A DNA stretch of 64,000 nucleotides from Streptomyces marokkonensis (lineage in GTDB: Bacteria > Actinomycetota > Actinomycetes > Streptomycetales > Streptomycetaceae): positions 62,001 through 126,000 of the forward strand of contig NZ_VSKS01000015.1 in assembly GCF_008312835.1 (NCBI RefSeq), in the 5' to 3' direction. Each line of letters begins with the position of its first letter. Within the stretch, counting starts at the first letter, position 1. The translations under genes were made by a program, and so were the position numbers. Shown piece after piece: positions 27,001 through 35,359 of this stretch. The notes beneath the pieces are model-generated. The model did no database searches, was not told the DNA's origin, and was given only the letters and a program-made list of their open reading frames with translations.

Positions 27001-30000
27001 AGGTGTGCGACACGCGGTTGGCGACGGACCAGCCGGAGGAGAGGGCCTGGACGGCGTTGCCCCGGGCGCGTTCCTCGACGCCCAGCAGGGCGTACTGGTG
27101 GTGCATCACGCCGACGAAGACCCCGGTACGGCCGCCGGGTCCGGTGGCCCGGCCGCGCAGCCGTGACGGGGGCAGGGCCGCGTCCTCCAGGGCCTCCCAT
27201 GCGGTCTCCAGGAAGAGCCGCTCGGCGGGGTCCATGCGTTCCGCCTCGCGGGGGGAGATGCGGAACAGGAGGGGGTCGAAGCGGTCGACGTCGTCGAGGA
27301 AGCCGCCCCGGGCGGTCCCCTCGGTGCCGGGCCGGCCCTCGTGCGGGGGTGTCGCGCCGCTGCTCCGGCGGCGGGGCGGGAAGGGGGTGATGAGGCTGCG
27401 TCCGGCGAGCAGGTGCTCCCACAGGGTGTCGGGGTCGGGAGCGCCCGGGTAGCGGCCCGCCAGCCCCACGACGGCGATCGGTTCGTTGGCCGGGGACGGC
27501 GTGTCGGCGCCGTCCCCGGCTGACGGGGCGTCCGGCTGTGACGCCGGGTCCTCGACCGGCCGCGCCGGTGGGGCGGAGGCACCCTCGGCGGGCTGCCGCG
27601 GCGTGTCCCGCCCGGAAGGGGACGCGGCGGCGGGAGCGGCCGGTGCTCCCGGGGGGACGGCGAGCAGCGTCGCCAGTTCCTCTCCCTTGACGTCCACCAG
27701 CGCCTCGGCGACGGCACTGACCGACTCGCCCGTGACCAGCACTTCCCGCGGCAGGGGACCGATGTCCCGCTCCAGTCGCTCCACCGCCTCCATCACGGTC
27801 AGCGAGTCCGTGCCCAGGGACGCGAGGGGCACCGCGGTGTCCACCTCGTCCGGCGGCAGGCGGAGCAGGTCGGCGAACAGGCCGCGCAGATGCTCCGTCG
27901 TCCGCGCGCCGAGGAGGTCCTCCGCGCCGTCCTGGGCCGCCGGGGCGGGTCGTCCGGCCTGTTCGACGGCGGGGACCGCAGGCTCCTGGCCCTCGGGCCG
28001 GACGACGACGGCCGATGCCGGTGCACGCCAGGCGCCCCGCTCGGCGACGAAGAGGTGCTGTCCGGCCTGGTGATCGGTCCAGCCGTGGACGCCGAAGCGC
28101 CGGCTGCGGTCGAAACCCGCCTCCGCGAGGAGGGCCTGCCACGTGACCGGAGCGATCAACGGACTGTGCGGCAGTCTGAGTTCGGTGTCCTCGGCGAGCC
28201 ACCATCCGTCCGTGAGGCCGAAGACGGGAGTCACGGCGTCGAGGACGCGGGTGGCCTCGTTGACGACCAGCAGGCCGCCCTGTGCGGTGAGGTCGGCGAC
28301 GTTGCGCAGCGTCCGCCGCATGTCCCGTGTGGCGTGCAGGACGTTGGTGGCGACGACGATGTCGTACCGGCCGGTGTCGAAGCCCTGCCGGGACAGGTCG
28401 TCCGCGATGTCCAGGACGCGGAAGCCGGTGTGCGGCCGGCCGGGCGCGAGGCGCTGCCGCGTCGCCGCGACGAGGGCGGGTGAGATGTCGGTGACGTCGT
28501 ACGAGACGGCCCTCGCGTGGTCCTCCAGCGCGTCGAGAACCGCGCGCGTGGTGGCACCGGTACCGGCGCCGATCTCGAGGATGCGCAGGTGCCGGGACGG
28601 GGTGGCCGCCACCGCGTCGGCGACCGCAGCCCGCACGGCCGCCGCGGTGAGGCGGTTGAAGTGATGAGTGCGCGGGTCGTCCGCGTACAGCGCCGCCATG
28701 CGCCGGTCGGAGCCGCCGGGGAACAGGACGTCCAGGCCGCGCCGCCGGTGTGCGAGGACGTCGGGCAGCGCGGCGGCGCAGTCGTCCAGGAGGTCGAGGG
28801 TGGGTGCCGGCCGGCCGGAGCGCGCGACCAGCGCCCCGCGGAGGGCGTCGCGGCGGCCCTCGTCGGTGGCCGGCACCGTCAGCCGGTCGCCGTCGGATTG
28901 GAGGTGGCCGCCTGTCTCCAGGGCCGCGAGCAGGGCGTCGAAAAGCGGGAGGCGGTCGTCGTGGACGGCCAGGCTCCGCAGCAGCTCGGTGCGGGTGCAC
29001 GTCGTACCGGGCGCCAGACACGCGGTGGCCTCGCGCAGTTCCGCCAGGACGGCCAGGCGCGCGTAGTCGTCGGCGGTGTCGAGGTAGTCGGGGGCGTACG
29101 GTTCGGGGTCGGCGCGCTGTGCCTCGAGTACGGCGGCGGCCGGCGCGGCGAGCACGTCACGGCCGGCGCCGGCCGGGGGCCGCAGGTGTCGTGGCGCGGA
29201 TTCCAGGGGTGTCACCCGTGCCAGTTCCGCGAGGTCCGCGCGCAGGGGCACGATCTGGGCGAGGCCGGCCGCGAGGCCCTGGCGGAAGGCGTGCAGCCCT
29301 TCGGCGGCGGACAGCGGCTGGACGCCCCAGCGGGCCAGCCGCTCGTGGTGTTCGGGGGTGGCGACGGCGCCCTCGTCGCCCCAGAAGCCCCAGTCGAAGA
29401 CGGTGACCGGCCAGTGCAGCCGGTCGGCCAGATGAGCGCCGTAGGCACTCAGGAACGTCGAGCCGGCGGCGTAGTTCGACTGGCCCGGGTTGCCGGTGTG
29501 GGCGATGGCCGAGGAGAAGAGGGCGAAGAAGTCGAGCGGTTCCGCGGCGAGGGCGTCGGCCAGTGCCACCGTCCCGCGTGTCCTGGGGGCGAACGCGGTG
29601 TCGAAGACGTCGTCGTCGGACTGTGCGATGGTCCGGTCGGCCAGCACGAACGCGGTGTGGACGGCGCCGTCGACACCGCCGTACCGCTCGTGCATCAGGC
29701 GCACCGCCGCGCGGGTGGCGGCGGGATCGGTCACGTCGCCGGAGACGTACGTGACCTGGCCGCCGTGGGCGCGCAGCCGCGCGAGCGCACCGTCCGGCAG
29801 TTGAGCCTCGGCACGGCGTCCCATCACGACCAGACGCGCGTCCCAGGCGGCGAGCAGGTGCTCACCGACCACCCGTCCCAGGCCGCCCATGCCGCCGGCG
29901 ACGAGGTAGCGGCCTCCGCGGCGCAGTGGCAGCCGCCGGTCGGCCGGGGCGGGAAGCCGGGCCGGGGCGAGCCGCTTGACGAACCGGGTGCCCTCGCGCA

Positions 30001-33000
30001 GTGCGACCTCCGTGAACGGGGTGCTGGGCGGCTCGGCGGCGACGGCGTCCACCAGGGCCTCACGGTCCCCCCGCGCGTCGCGGCGCGCGAGGTCCGTGCG
30101 GGAGAGGTCCAGGCAGACGACGTCGAGGAACGGCAGTTCGCGGGAGAGTGTGCGGGCCATGCCGTGCAGCGCGCCCGCGAACGGGTTGTCGACCGGACCG
30201 CCGGGCAGGGGCTGCTGGCTGTCGTTGGTGAGCACGACGAGCCGGACGCCGCGCGGCCGCAGAGCGGCGAGTGCCTGTGCCAGATGGAACAGCGCCAGGC
30301 ATCCGTGTCGCTGGGTCCGCGCCAGGTGTCCGAGGTCGGTGGAGGAGTGCCGGCGGGTGTCCACCCCGCCGGCGAAGTAGAGCACGCGCGTGCCGTCGTG
30401 GTCGCGGAGCAGGGCCGCGTGGTCGTCGGCGGCCGGCAGCGTGTCCAGATCGACGGCACGGCTCCCTTCGCCGTGGTGACGGACCAATGAGGCGGCGAGT
30501 CCTTCGTCGTGGCCGGCTGTGAGCACCAGGGCGGGGCCGGCGTGCCGCGACACGGGTGCGACGGGCCGGGGCGCGACGCGCCAGACGGGCGTGAGGCACG
30601 GGACGTCCAGGGCGTGCGGGGGCCGCACCACGGTCAGTCCCGTGAACTCGACGAGGGCGAGGCCCTCCGCGTCCGTCATCAGCACGTCGCACTTGACCGT
30701 CCCGCGTCCGGGATCGGCGGCCACCACGCGGGCGTGGGCGTAGCGGGCGGTTCCGTCGGCGCGGTGCACGCGGACCCGGTCGACGGCCGCGGGCCGGGTG
30801 GCGGGTTCGTCCCAGGCGGGCAGCGCCCCGTGTACGGCGTGCAGGGCGGCGTCGGTGGTGCCGGGATCACCGATGCCGCCGGAGGGGCCGCCGGGCGGTG
30901 CGGCCGCCAGTGCGGCCAGTGCCTCTCCCTGCCCGCACCACAGGTGCTCCACCTTGCGGTAGGACGGGCCGTAGTCGAGGCCGGCGGCCCGTGCCCGGTC
31001 GTAGAAGTCCTCGTGACGTGTCCGCCGGGGGCAGCGCTGCCGTACGGAGGCGATGTCGAGGGGCCCGGCGGCCGGTTCGCCGGAGTCCGATGGCGCGGGC
31101 GCCGTGACCGTGGTGTGCACGACGCGTTCGTCGTCGGGGCCGGTGCCGATCTCGACGTGCAGGGATCCTTCCTGGGTGCCGGGCCGGACGCGCACGACGG
31201 GGCGTTCGCCGGGATGTACGACCAGCGGAGTGCGCCAGCGCACGTCGGTCAGTTCCGCGACGGGCCGGCCCGCCGTGCGCTCCGCCGCCGCGCGGGCCAG
31301 TGCCACAAGGGCGACGCCGGCCAGGACGGGCCGCCCGTCGACGAGGTGGTCCGCGACCCATGGGTGGTCCGGGGTGAGGTCGGCCTCGAACTCGGTCGCG
31401 CCGTCCGCGGCCCTGCCCCTTTCGGCCAGGGCCTGTGGCGAAAGTCCCGTCGTCCGCCCGAAGGGCGGGCCGGGCGGCGTCAGGTGCGTGCTCTCGGCGT
31501 GCCGGGCGCTGAGTCTCGTACTGGATGTACTCGGCTCAGTGCCCGGTGCGGCGAGAGAGCGTGCATGGCGCCGCCCGGCAGGCGGGACTTTCGCGACAGG
31601 CCCTGGCGGCGTCCCGTCGGCCGGGCGGGCGGTTTTCCCGGGTGCCGGGGCGTCCACGGTGTCGGGCCAGTGGACGGGGCCGTGGAAGGGGTAGGTGGGC
31701 AGGGACACGACGCGCGGGCTCCGGCCGGGGCGCGTGTCGGTCTCCGCCGGCTCCTCGCCGGACACCCAGCGGGCGGCGGCCTCGTGGAGGCCGCGTCCGG
31801 TGGACGGGCCGGCCGTGCGGTGCTGCGGTGGCTGTGCCGCGACATGGCCGGCCGCGTGAGCGGTGCCGGTCTCGACGTACTCCGTGAGCGCTTCTCGCAG
31901 CCGCTCACGGGTCGGTACGACGAAGGCGACGCGGTGGTCGAAGGCCTCGCGCCCGGACCGCAGGGTGTGGGCGATGTCGTCGAGCCGCAGTCCGGCGGAG
32001 TCCGGCCCCGCGAGGAACCGGGCCAGTCGTCCGGCGGCGGCCCGCAGCCGGTCCGGCGTCCTGGCGGACAGCACCACCAGTTCGTCCTCGCCCTCGGCGG
32101 GCCCGTCCTCGCCGCGGACGCCGTCCCGGTACTCCTCGATCACGGCGTGCGCGTTGGCACCGCCCGCTCCGAAGGAGCTGAGGGCGGCCCGGAGCAGGGT
32201 GTGGCCGGGCTGGGGCCGCCATGGTTGTGCCACGTGCTGGAGACGGAACGGAGTCCCGGCGAAGTCGATCTTCGGGTTGGGCGGTGAGCCGTGCAGCGTC
32301 GGCGCGAGGGTGCGGTGCCGGAGCTGGAGCAGGATCTTGGTGAGGCCGGCGATGCCGGCCGCGGCCTCCGCGTGTCCGATGTTGGGTTTCACGGAACCGA
32401 TCGCGCAGGGCGGGCGTTCCTCGGTGGAGCGGCCGAACACGCGGGCCAGTCCTTCGATCTCGATCGGATCGCCGAGTTCCGTGCCCGTGCCGTGCGCCTC
32501 GACGTAGCCGATGCCCGAGGGGTCGATCCCGGACCGGCGCAGCGCCGCGCCGATCACGGAGGCGTGGGCGCGTGGGGAGGGCACGGTGTAGCCGTTGGTG
32601 CGGCCCCCGTGGCTGATGGCGGTGGCGCGGATGACCGCGTCGATCCGGTCGCCCTCGGCGCGGGCCGCGGCCAGCGGCTTGAGCACCACGGCACCCACGC
32701 CCTCGCCGGGCACGAACCCGTTGCCGCCCTCGCCGAACGCCCGGCACACGCCGTCCGGGGAGATCATGCGCTGCTCGGCGAGCATGGCGTACTTCATCGG
32801 GTGGAGGTTGAGGTGGGAGCCGCCGACGACGGCCGTCCGGCACTCTCCGTGGCGCAGGCTCTCGCAGGCCAGGTGGAGGGCCGTGAGGGAGGCCGAACAG
32901 GCGGTGTCGACCGTCAGGCTGGGGCCGTGGACGTCCAGGAAGTACGAGAGCCTGTTGGCGAGGGAGAACTCCATCGAGTAGGCCGGGACCGGGTTGCCCT

Positions 33001-35359
33001 TGCCCCACTCCTCCGCGCCCACCAGGCCGTAGGCCAGACCGGTGGCGCCCACGAAGACACCCACGGCGTGCCCGCCCTCGCCCCGGGTGGCGCGGTGCAG
33101 CCGGGCACGGGTGTAGCCGGCGTCCTCCAGGGCCGACCAGGCGACCTCCAGGAAGAGCCGTTCGGCGGGGTCCATGCGCCGTGCCTCACGCGGGGCGACG
33201 GCGAAGAACAGCGAGTCGAAGCGCGCGACGTCGTCGAGGAAGCCGCCCCAGCGTCCGTAGCTGGTGCCCGGCAGGCGGTCACCGCGGTCGAACCAGCGCT
33301 CCTTGTCCCACCGGGCCGCCGGTATCTCCCGGATGCCGTGCCGTCCCTCGACCAGCATCCGCCACAGCTCCGACACGTCCCGCGCGCCGGGGTAGCGGCC
33401 CGCCATGCCTATGACGGCGATGGCGTCGTCGGGTGCCGGGTCGGCCTCCTGCCGCCGGACGGCGTGGGCCGTGGCCCGGGACCGGTGTGCCGCGTCGGCC
33501 CGCCCGCTGGCGGGGGCCGGGGAGGGGGAGGGAACGCCGGGCGGCGCGGACGCGGGGGACGGGCCTGCCTGTGCCCGGGCCAGGAGCGCCGCGCGGTGGT
33601 GGGCCGCCAGGTGGCCGGCCAGGGCGTCGACCGTGCGGTGCTCGAACAACAGGGTCGCGGGCATCGGCCCGAGCCGGTCCTCCAGAGCGACCGTGAGGCG
33701 CTTGATCATGACCGAGTCGATGCCGAGCGCGGAGAACTCCTGGTCCGGGCGGAGCCTGTCCGGCTGGATGCGGGTGAGCCCGGACACGAGGTCGAGCAGG
33801 AGAGCCCGCGCCGCGCCGACCGCCTCCGCTTCCTCCGGTGGCGCGGGCACGGCCGTGGTGTCGGCAGCACCCGTGAGGCGCGCCTCGACGAACCGTTCGA
33901 TGCGGGACCGGTGACCGTGGATCACGACGATCTCGCGTGCCGGGGAGCGCAGCGCGGCCGTCATGACCTCCAGTCCGGTGTCCGGCGGCATCTCCACCAT
34001 GCCCTGGAGCAGTTCGACGGCCTCACGGTCGGTGCCGCTCAGGGTCATGCCGCCGCCGGCCCACAGCGGCCAGCCGATGGAGACGGTCCGTCCGCGCCGG
34101 CGGCCCTCCTCGACCAGGGTTTCGCGGTAGGCGGCGAAGCCTCCCAGCGCGCGGCTCGCGGCGGCGTAGTCGGCCTGCCCCGGATGTCCCGCGTATCCGG
34201 CGAGCGAGGAGAACAGCACGAACCGGCGCAGCGGCTCGTCCCGTGTCGCCTCATCGAGGGTGCGGGCGCCGGCGAGCTTGGGTGCCAGCACGCGCGCGTG
34301 GGCGCCGGGCGCCTTGTTGACGAGGTAGGCGTCCTCGTTGATCCCGGCCAGGTGCAGCACGTCGGTGACCGGGCCGAAGGCCGAACGGGCCTCGGCGACG
34401 GCGCGCCGCACGTCGTCCTGCCGGGTCACGTCACCGCGCACGTAGCGGACGCGCGCGCCGTGGGTGCCGCGCAGAAGGTCCTCGACCCGCGCACCGGGGT
34501 GGGAGCGGCCCAGCAGGACCAGCCGGGCGCCGGGTGACCTCACCAGCCGCTCGGACATGCTCAGGGCGATGCCCCCGCCGCCCCCGGACACCAGGTGGAC
34601 CCCCTCGGCCGGGAGCGTTCCGCCGTCCAGCGGCAGCGGGGCCGGGGTGAGCGTCCGCACCCAGCGGCCGGTGCGGTCGTGGCGGACCTCGTGCAGCGGG
34701 GCCGGGGGCTGCGTCAGTTCGTCGAGCGCCCGGGCGACGGGATCGGCCGCACCGCCGGCGGACACGGCGACCATGTGGAGACGGCTGTCCTCACGGACCG
34801 CGATCGAGCAGAATCCGCCGAGCGCGTCGGCGGCCCGGTCGCTGCTCTCCCCCAGGGCGGCACAGGCGATCCGCAACCGCTCCCCCACGCGGCCCCTGAT
34901 CAGGGTGCGCACGGCCGGGTACACCAGGTCCAGGCAGTTCTCGGGCCCCTCCGCCGTGACGAGGACGATCCGGTCGGGCAGGGCGCCGGCGGCATCGAGT
35001 GCCGTCCACAGCTGCTCCCACGACGCGTCGTCGGTGAGCGAGACCGTTTCGGGGCCGGTCGTCGTCAGCGGTCCGGTGACGGCCTCGACGACCCGCCCGG
35101 TGCCCGGCCGGACGGTGCCGGACCGGCGTGCCGCGGACGGGTCCAGCACGATCAGCGGCGGCGGCCCGTGGGCGGCGGGCCGGTCCGCGACCGGCTCCGC
35201 ACGGACCCAGCCGGAGGCGTAGGCCACCAGTTCGTGCGGGCCGGGGCCGAAGGCACCGGCCGGGGGCGCCGCGCCCAGGAGGGCGGCCGCGTCGGACACG
35301 GACAGGTCCCCGGTCCTGACGCGTTCGAGGATGTCCCGCCGGTTCTTCCTGGAGATCAC
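21038..35359 (-). CDS. Trans-AT polyketide synthase 3: dock-KR-ACP-[KS7-DH-KR-cMT-ACP]-[KS8(0)-ACP]-[KS9-ACP-TE-TE]
   Basis: 4773 residues; last PKS of the line. Residues ~8-30 (ILERVRTGDLSVSDAAALL) look like a four-helix-bundle docking segment for the PKS2 tail. KR: Tyr398; its usual Asn is Ser. ACP: Ser549. KS7: Cys821, complete. DH: His1338 in HLVDGRPVLA (final Pro changed to Ala), Asp1503. KR: Tyr1963, but the usual Lys reads APRTRG and the Asn is Ser. cMT: ILEIGAGTG at 2260. ACP: Ser2519. KS8: Cys2800 but EAQATGS (Gln2935) replaces the catalytic His, so it should transfer without condensing. ACP: Ser3305. KS9: Cys3568, complete. ACP: Ser4112. First TE-like unit: GYGTAG, Gly4269 in place of Ser. 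Second TE: Ser4544 in GGCSFGG, His4731. No AT domain is present after any KS; malonyl comes from the discrete AT. GTG start overlaps the PKS2 stop. A MITE-like palindrome adds ~61 codons before the DH. Confidence 0.95.
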   Translation of the reverse strand: MISRKNRRDILERVRTGDLSVSDAAALLGAAPPAGAFGPGPHELVAYASGWVRAEPVADRPAAHGPPPLIVLDPSAARRSGTVRPGTGRVVEAVTGPLTTTGPETVSLTDDASWEQLWTALDAAGALPDRIVLVTAEGPENCLDLVYPAVRTLIRGRVGERLRIACAALGESSDRAADALGGFCSIAVREDSRLHMVAVSAGGAADPVARALDELTQPPAPLHEVRHDRTGRWVRTLTPAPLPLDGGTLPAEGVHLVSGGGGGIALSMSERLVRSPGARLVLLGRSHPGARVEDLLRGTHGARVRYVRGDVTRQDDVRRAVAEARSAFGPVTDVLHLAGINEDAYLVNKAPGAHARVLAPKLAGARTLDEATRDEPLRRFVLFSSLAGYAGHPGQADYAAASRALGGFAAYRETLVEEGRRRGRTVSIGWPLWAGGGMTLSGTDREAVELLQGMVEMPPDTGLEVMTAALRSPAREIVVIHGHRSRIERFVEARLTGAADTTAVPAPPEEAEAVGAARALLLDLVSGLTRIQPDRLRPDQEFSALGIDSVMIKRLTVALEDRLGPMPATLLFEHRTVDALAGHLAAHHRAALLARAQAGPSPASAPPGVPSPSPAPASGRADAAHRSRATAHAVRRQEADPAPDDAIAVIGMAGRYPGARDVSELWRMLVEGRHGIREIPAARWDKERWFDRGDRLPGTSYGRWGGFLDDVARFDSLFFAVAPREARRMDPAERLFLEVAWSALEDAGYTRARLHRATRGEGGHAVGVFVGATGLAYGLVGAEEWGKGNPVPAYSMEFSLANRLSYFLDVHGPSLTVDTACSASLTALHLACESLRHGECRTAVVGGSHLNLHPMKYAMLAEQRMISPDGVCRAFGEGGNGFVPGEGVGAVVLKPLAAARAEGDRIDAVIRATAISHGGRTNGYTVPSPRAHASVIGAALRRSGIDPSGIGYVEAHGTGTELGDPIEIEGLARVFGRSTEERPPCAIGSVKPNIGHAEAAAGIAGLTKILLQLRHRTLAPTLHGSPPNPKIDFAGTPFRLQHVAQPWRPQPGHTLLRAALSSFGAGGANAHAVIEEYRDGVRGEDGPAEGEDELVVLSARTPDRLRAAAGRLARFLAGPDSAGLRLDDIAHTLRSGREAFDHRVAFVVPTRERLREALTEYVETGTAHAAGHVAAQPPQHRTAGPSTGRGLHEAAARWVSGEEPAETDTRPGRSPRVVSLPTYPFHGPVHWPDTVDAPAPGKTARPADGTPPGPVAKVPPAGRRHARSLAAPGTEPSTSSTRLSARHAESTHLTPPGPPFGRTTGLSPQALAERGRAADGATEFEADLTPDHPWVADHLVDGRPVLAGVALVALARAAAERTAGRPVAELTDVRWRTPLVVHPGERPVVRVRPGTQEGSLHVEIGTGPDDERVVHTTVTAPAPSDSGEPAAGPLDIASVRQRCPRRTRHEDFYDRARAAGLDYGPSYRKVEHLWCGQGEALAALAAAPPGGPSGGIGDPGTTDAALHAVHGALPAWDEPATRPAAVDRVRVHRADGTARYAHARVVAADPGRGTVKCDVLMTDAEGLALVEFTGLTVVRPPHALDVPCLTPVWRVAPRPVAPVSRHAGPALVLTAGHDEGLAASLVRHHGEGSRAVDLDTLPAADDHAALLRDHDGTRVLYFAGGVDTRRHSSTDLGHLARTQRHGCLALFHLAQALAALRPRGVRLVVLTNDSQQPLPGGPVDNPFAGALHGMARTLSRELPFLDVVCLDLSRTDLARRDARGDREALVDAVAAEPPSTPFTEVALREGTRFVKRLAPARLPAPADRRLPLRRGGRYLVAGGMGGLGRVVGEHLLAAWDARLVVMGRRAEAQLPDGALARLRAHGGQVTYVSGDVTDPAATRAAVRLMHERYGGVDGAVHTAFVLADRTIAQSDDDVFDTAFAPRTRGTVALADALAAEPLDFFALFSSAIAHTGNPGQSNYAAGSTFLSAYGAHLADRLHWPVTVFDWGFWGDEGAVATPEHHERLARWGVQPLSAAEGLHAFRQGLAAGLAQIVPLRADLAELARVTPLESAPRHLRPPAGAGRDVLAAPAAAVLEAQRADPEPYAPDYLDTADDYARLAVLAELREATACLAPGTTCTRTELLRSLAVHDDRLPLFDALLAALETGGHLQSDGDRLTVPATDEGRRDALRGALVARSGRPAPTLDLLDDCAAALPDVLAHRRRGLDVLFPGGSDRRMAALYADDPRTHHFNRLTAAAVRAAVADAVAATPSRHLRILEIGAGTGATTRAVLDALEDHARAVSYDVTDISPALVAATRQRLAPGRPHTGFRVLDIADDLSRQGFDTGRYDIVVATNVLHATRDMRRTLRNVADLTAQGGLLVVNEATRVLDAVTPVFGLTDGWWLAEDTELRLPHSPLIAPVTWQALLAEAGFDRSRRFGVHGWTDHQAGQHLFVAERGAWRAPASAVVVRPEGQEPAVPAVEQAGRPAPAAQDGAEDLLGARTTEHLRGLFADLLRLPPDEVDTAVPLASLGTDSLTVMEAVERLERDIGPLPREVLVTGESVSAVAEALVDVKGEELATLLAVPPGAPAAPAAASPSGRDTPRQPAEGASAPPARPVEDPASQPDAPSAGDGADTPSPANEPIAVVGLAGRYPGAPDPDTLWEHLLAGRSLITPFPPRRRSSGATPPHEGRPGTEGTARGGFLDDVDRFDPLLFRISPREAERMDPAERLFLETAWEALEDAALPPSRLRGRATGPGGRTGVFVGVMHHQYALLGVEERARGNAVQALSSGWSVANRVSHTFGLTGPSMAVDTACSSTLTAVHLAVRSLRSGECGTAVAGGVNVILHPSHHTDLAAARMLSPHGTPRVFDTAADGIVTGEGVGALVLKRLSDALRDGDRVHACILGTAVNADGPTEAYAVPRAEAQVELIAQALEAAGADARTVQYVEAQATGSPVGDPVELSALREAYDVRDDGHRLLIGSVKPNTGHLEAASGAVQLTKVILQLRHRTLAPTLGTDGPATAGGFLVPREPTPWPEPPAGGPRRAAVSSFGAGGANAHVIVEEAPRAVPASGTGRNGPLLLTLSARRPDVLRTYAGRLAAFLRGPGAALSPVDVTHTLRVGREPLPARLGAVVTSLADIVAVLDAYAGQRPHDRLVTGRQDGAGRGSARPVPPPHEADLWEQAEEWAGGGAPDLPGQREPGARVVSLPHYPFAGGRYWIPSAPAPDHTESAAGSADVPVRGPAVARPAAAASGPPAAGPISSEEPSVTSTHAPADSAGGASSAVHAIRQTVTDAICALVGVTPGDIDPADHLSDFGLDSVTMVQLADRLSTATGADLTPDVLYGCRDMAAVVEYLVAATTDRAAAPAPAPLAPRAAAGPAAPDAASGAPGDVPSLDVPSLHVPAEPAPALPPGARSHAADDEPVAVVGMSGAFPGSPDLDTFWNNLVQGRDLVSEAPPGRFADVPGTAPVRGGFLDGVDRFDAGFFQITPREARVMDPQHRLFLQTVWSAVEEAGYDPAALSGTACGVFVGVASSEYGELARERGVDVDGQLMTGNDHSVLANRVSFLLDLRGPSEPVDTACSSALVAVHRAVRAIQTGECALAIAGGVNVIVAPTAFEAFGRSGMLAPDGRCKTFDHRADGYVRGEGVGAVLLKPLSRALADGDHVHGVITGSATNHGGRAASLTAPNPAAQAEVISRAQRRAGARPETIGYVEAHGTGTALGDPIEVTGLRTAFERRGDAAPAREPAPLQYCGLGSVKTNIGHLETAAGMAGLFKVLLSLCHGMLPPTLHVERVNPLIRLADSPFHLVTSARPWTPFTDRVTGDRLPRRAGVSSFGFGGMNAHLVVEEAPAPRPAAPGTTEGEQLFVLSARDDDRLRAAARGLLERLELWERDGRLHTVSPADVAYTLQVGRSPLPARLAITAPTLAHAAEALRTHLDGGDAPRLTTSSDAGSRTVDDDDLNEALRRAATGDPTRLATLWVAGAEIDWPALHTGTPRARVSLPAYPFAPEQHWLPPAPAPAAAPRTAEAPAAPRVAPARKAVPAPAPEPAVVPAPAPEPAVVPAPVTLPATAPASAAPARPATGPADRLAALRRDIREAVADGIGIRPQDVDPAREFASYGVDSIGAMRIMQTVQERYGDHIPMAAVLEHPSVDRLVTHLDQSYVLPDAVPDTLDTDAEAPVRNPEPSRPPAPAAAPRLVPLAEDRPGDPVYCLFGDTGELTWVMHLCRRLAEYGPVTGVEAPGFREGGTPVADIGHLARACADVIAAAHPEGSCRLAGYGTAGLVAVETARLLQDRGLQITELLLVQTPGQGEGPSGETEAESLAAVAGTLAGVWGADRPPAAGAHLARQAPDAVLERLTASLAAVAPMDAGSLRTRLARAAAWRAALVAAAAGHVVRPLSGPERTVVVRAVPFGDTGGEYHRWIAPPPEVVVLDVEPWQLVSASNATRVCPPPAVAEPAPPLPRDASPVVAINRHGDSRRSVWAHNLYGEVSYAIYLSRHLGLHKPVIGLEQIGAAAADRAPRTYDSVEEMATHYVDELRGRFPDEPYLLGGCSFGGVLAYEMARQLQLAGEEVAHLIAIDPIMPGTEAWDSVDWGTVTEVEAEAFSLVMLGNAMCQRWGVAEQITLESLTGSDLERQLDLVAGHIHERSAARPDPETIKQQILVRHELMLHNGDLLQAYRPAPLRTPVPTTLFHATQGFLAPGNSNGLPAVPRTSDDKSNGLAGYVGPRITVHEMHADHHTIAHDENLARIARMLSPVLTPRTYPTSLFPASLNPAGPDGTR
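23201..23272. repeat. 30-bp tandem repeat in PKS3 linker
   Basis: Two exact copies of a 30-bp unit beginning CGGCGCGGGCACGACAGCCG plus a 12-bp partial copy. It encodes PAPEPAVVPA-type repeats in the flexible Ala/Pro linker before the last ACP; being a multiple of three it keeps the frame. Confidence 0.9.
31425..31607. mobile_element. MITE-like 183-bp palindromic insertion inside PKS3
   Basis: Ends are 25-bp inverted repeats with one mismatch (left CCAGGGCCTGTGGCGAAAGT, right the complement with TCGCG). Symmetry continues inward with paired GCCGGGCGGCG / CGCCGCCCGGC blocks and a GTAC-TGGAT-GTAC centre, so nearly the whole segment can fold on itself. It has no transposase. A CGG on each side may be a short target duplication. 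It lies between KS7 and its DH, is a multiple of three (residues ~1252-1312 of PKS3), contains no stop in the coding frame, and its Ser/Thr/Arg-rich text differs from the usual Ala/Pro linkers. Mobility is inferred from structure alone. Confidence 0.75.
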
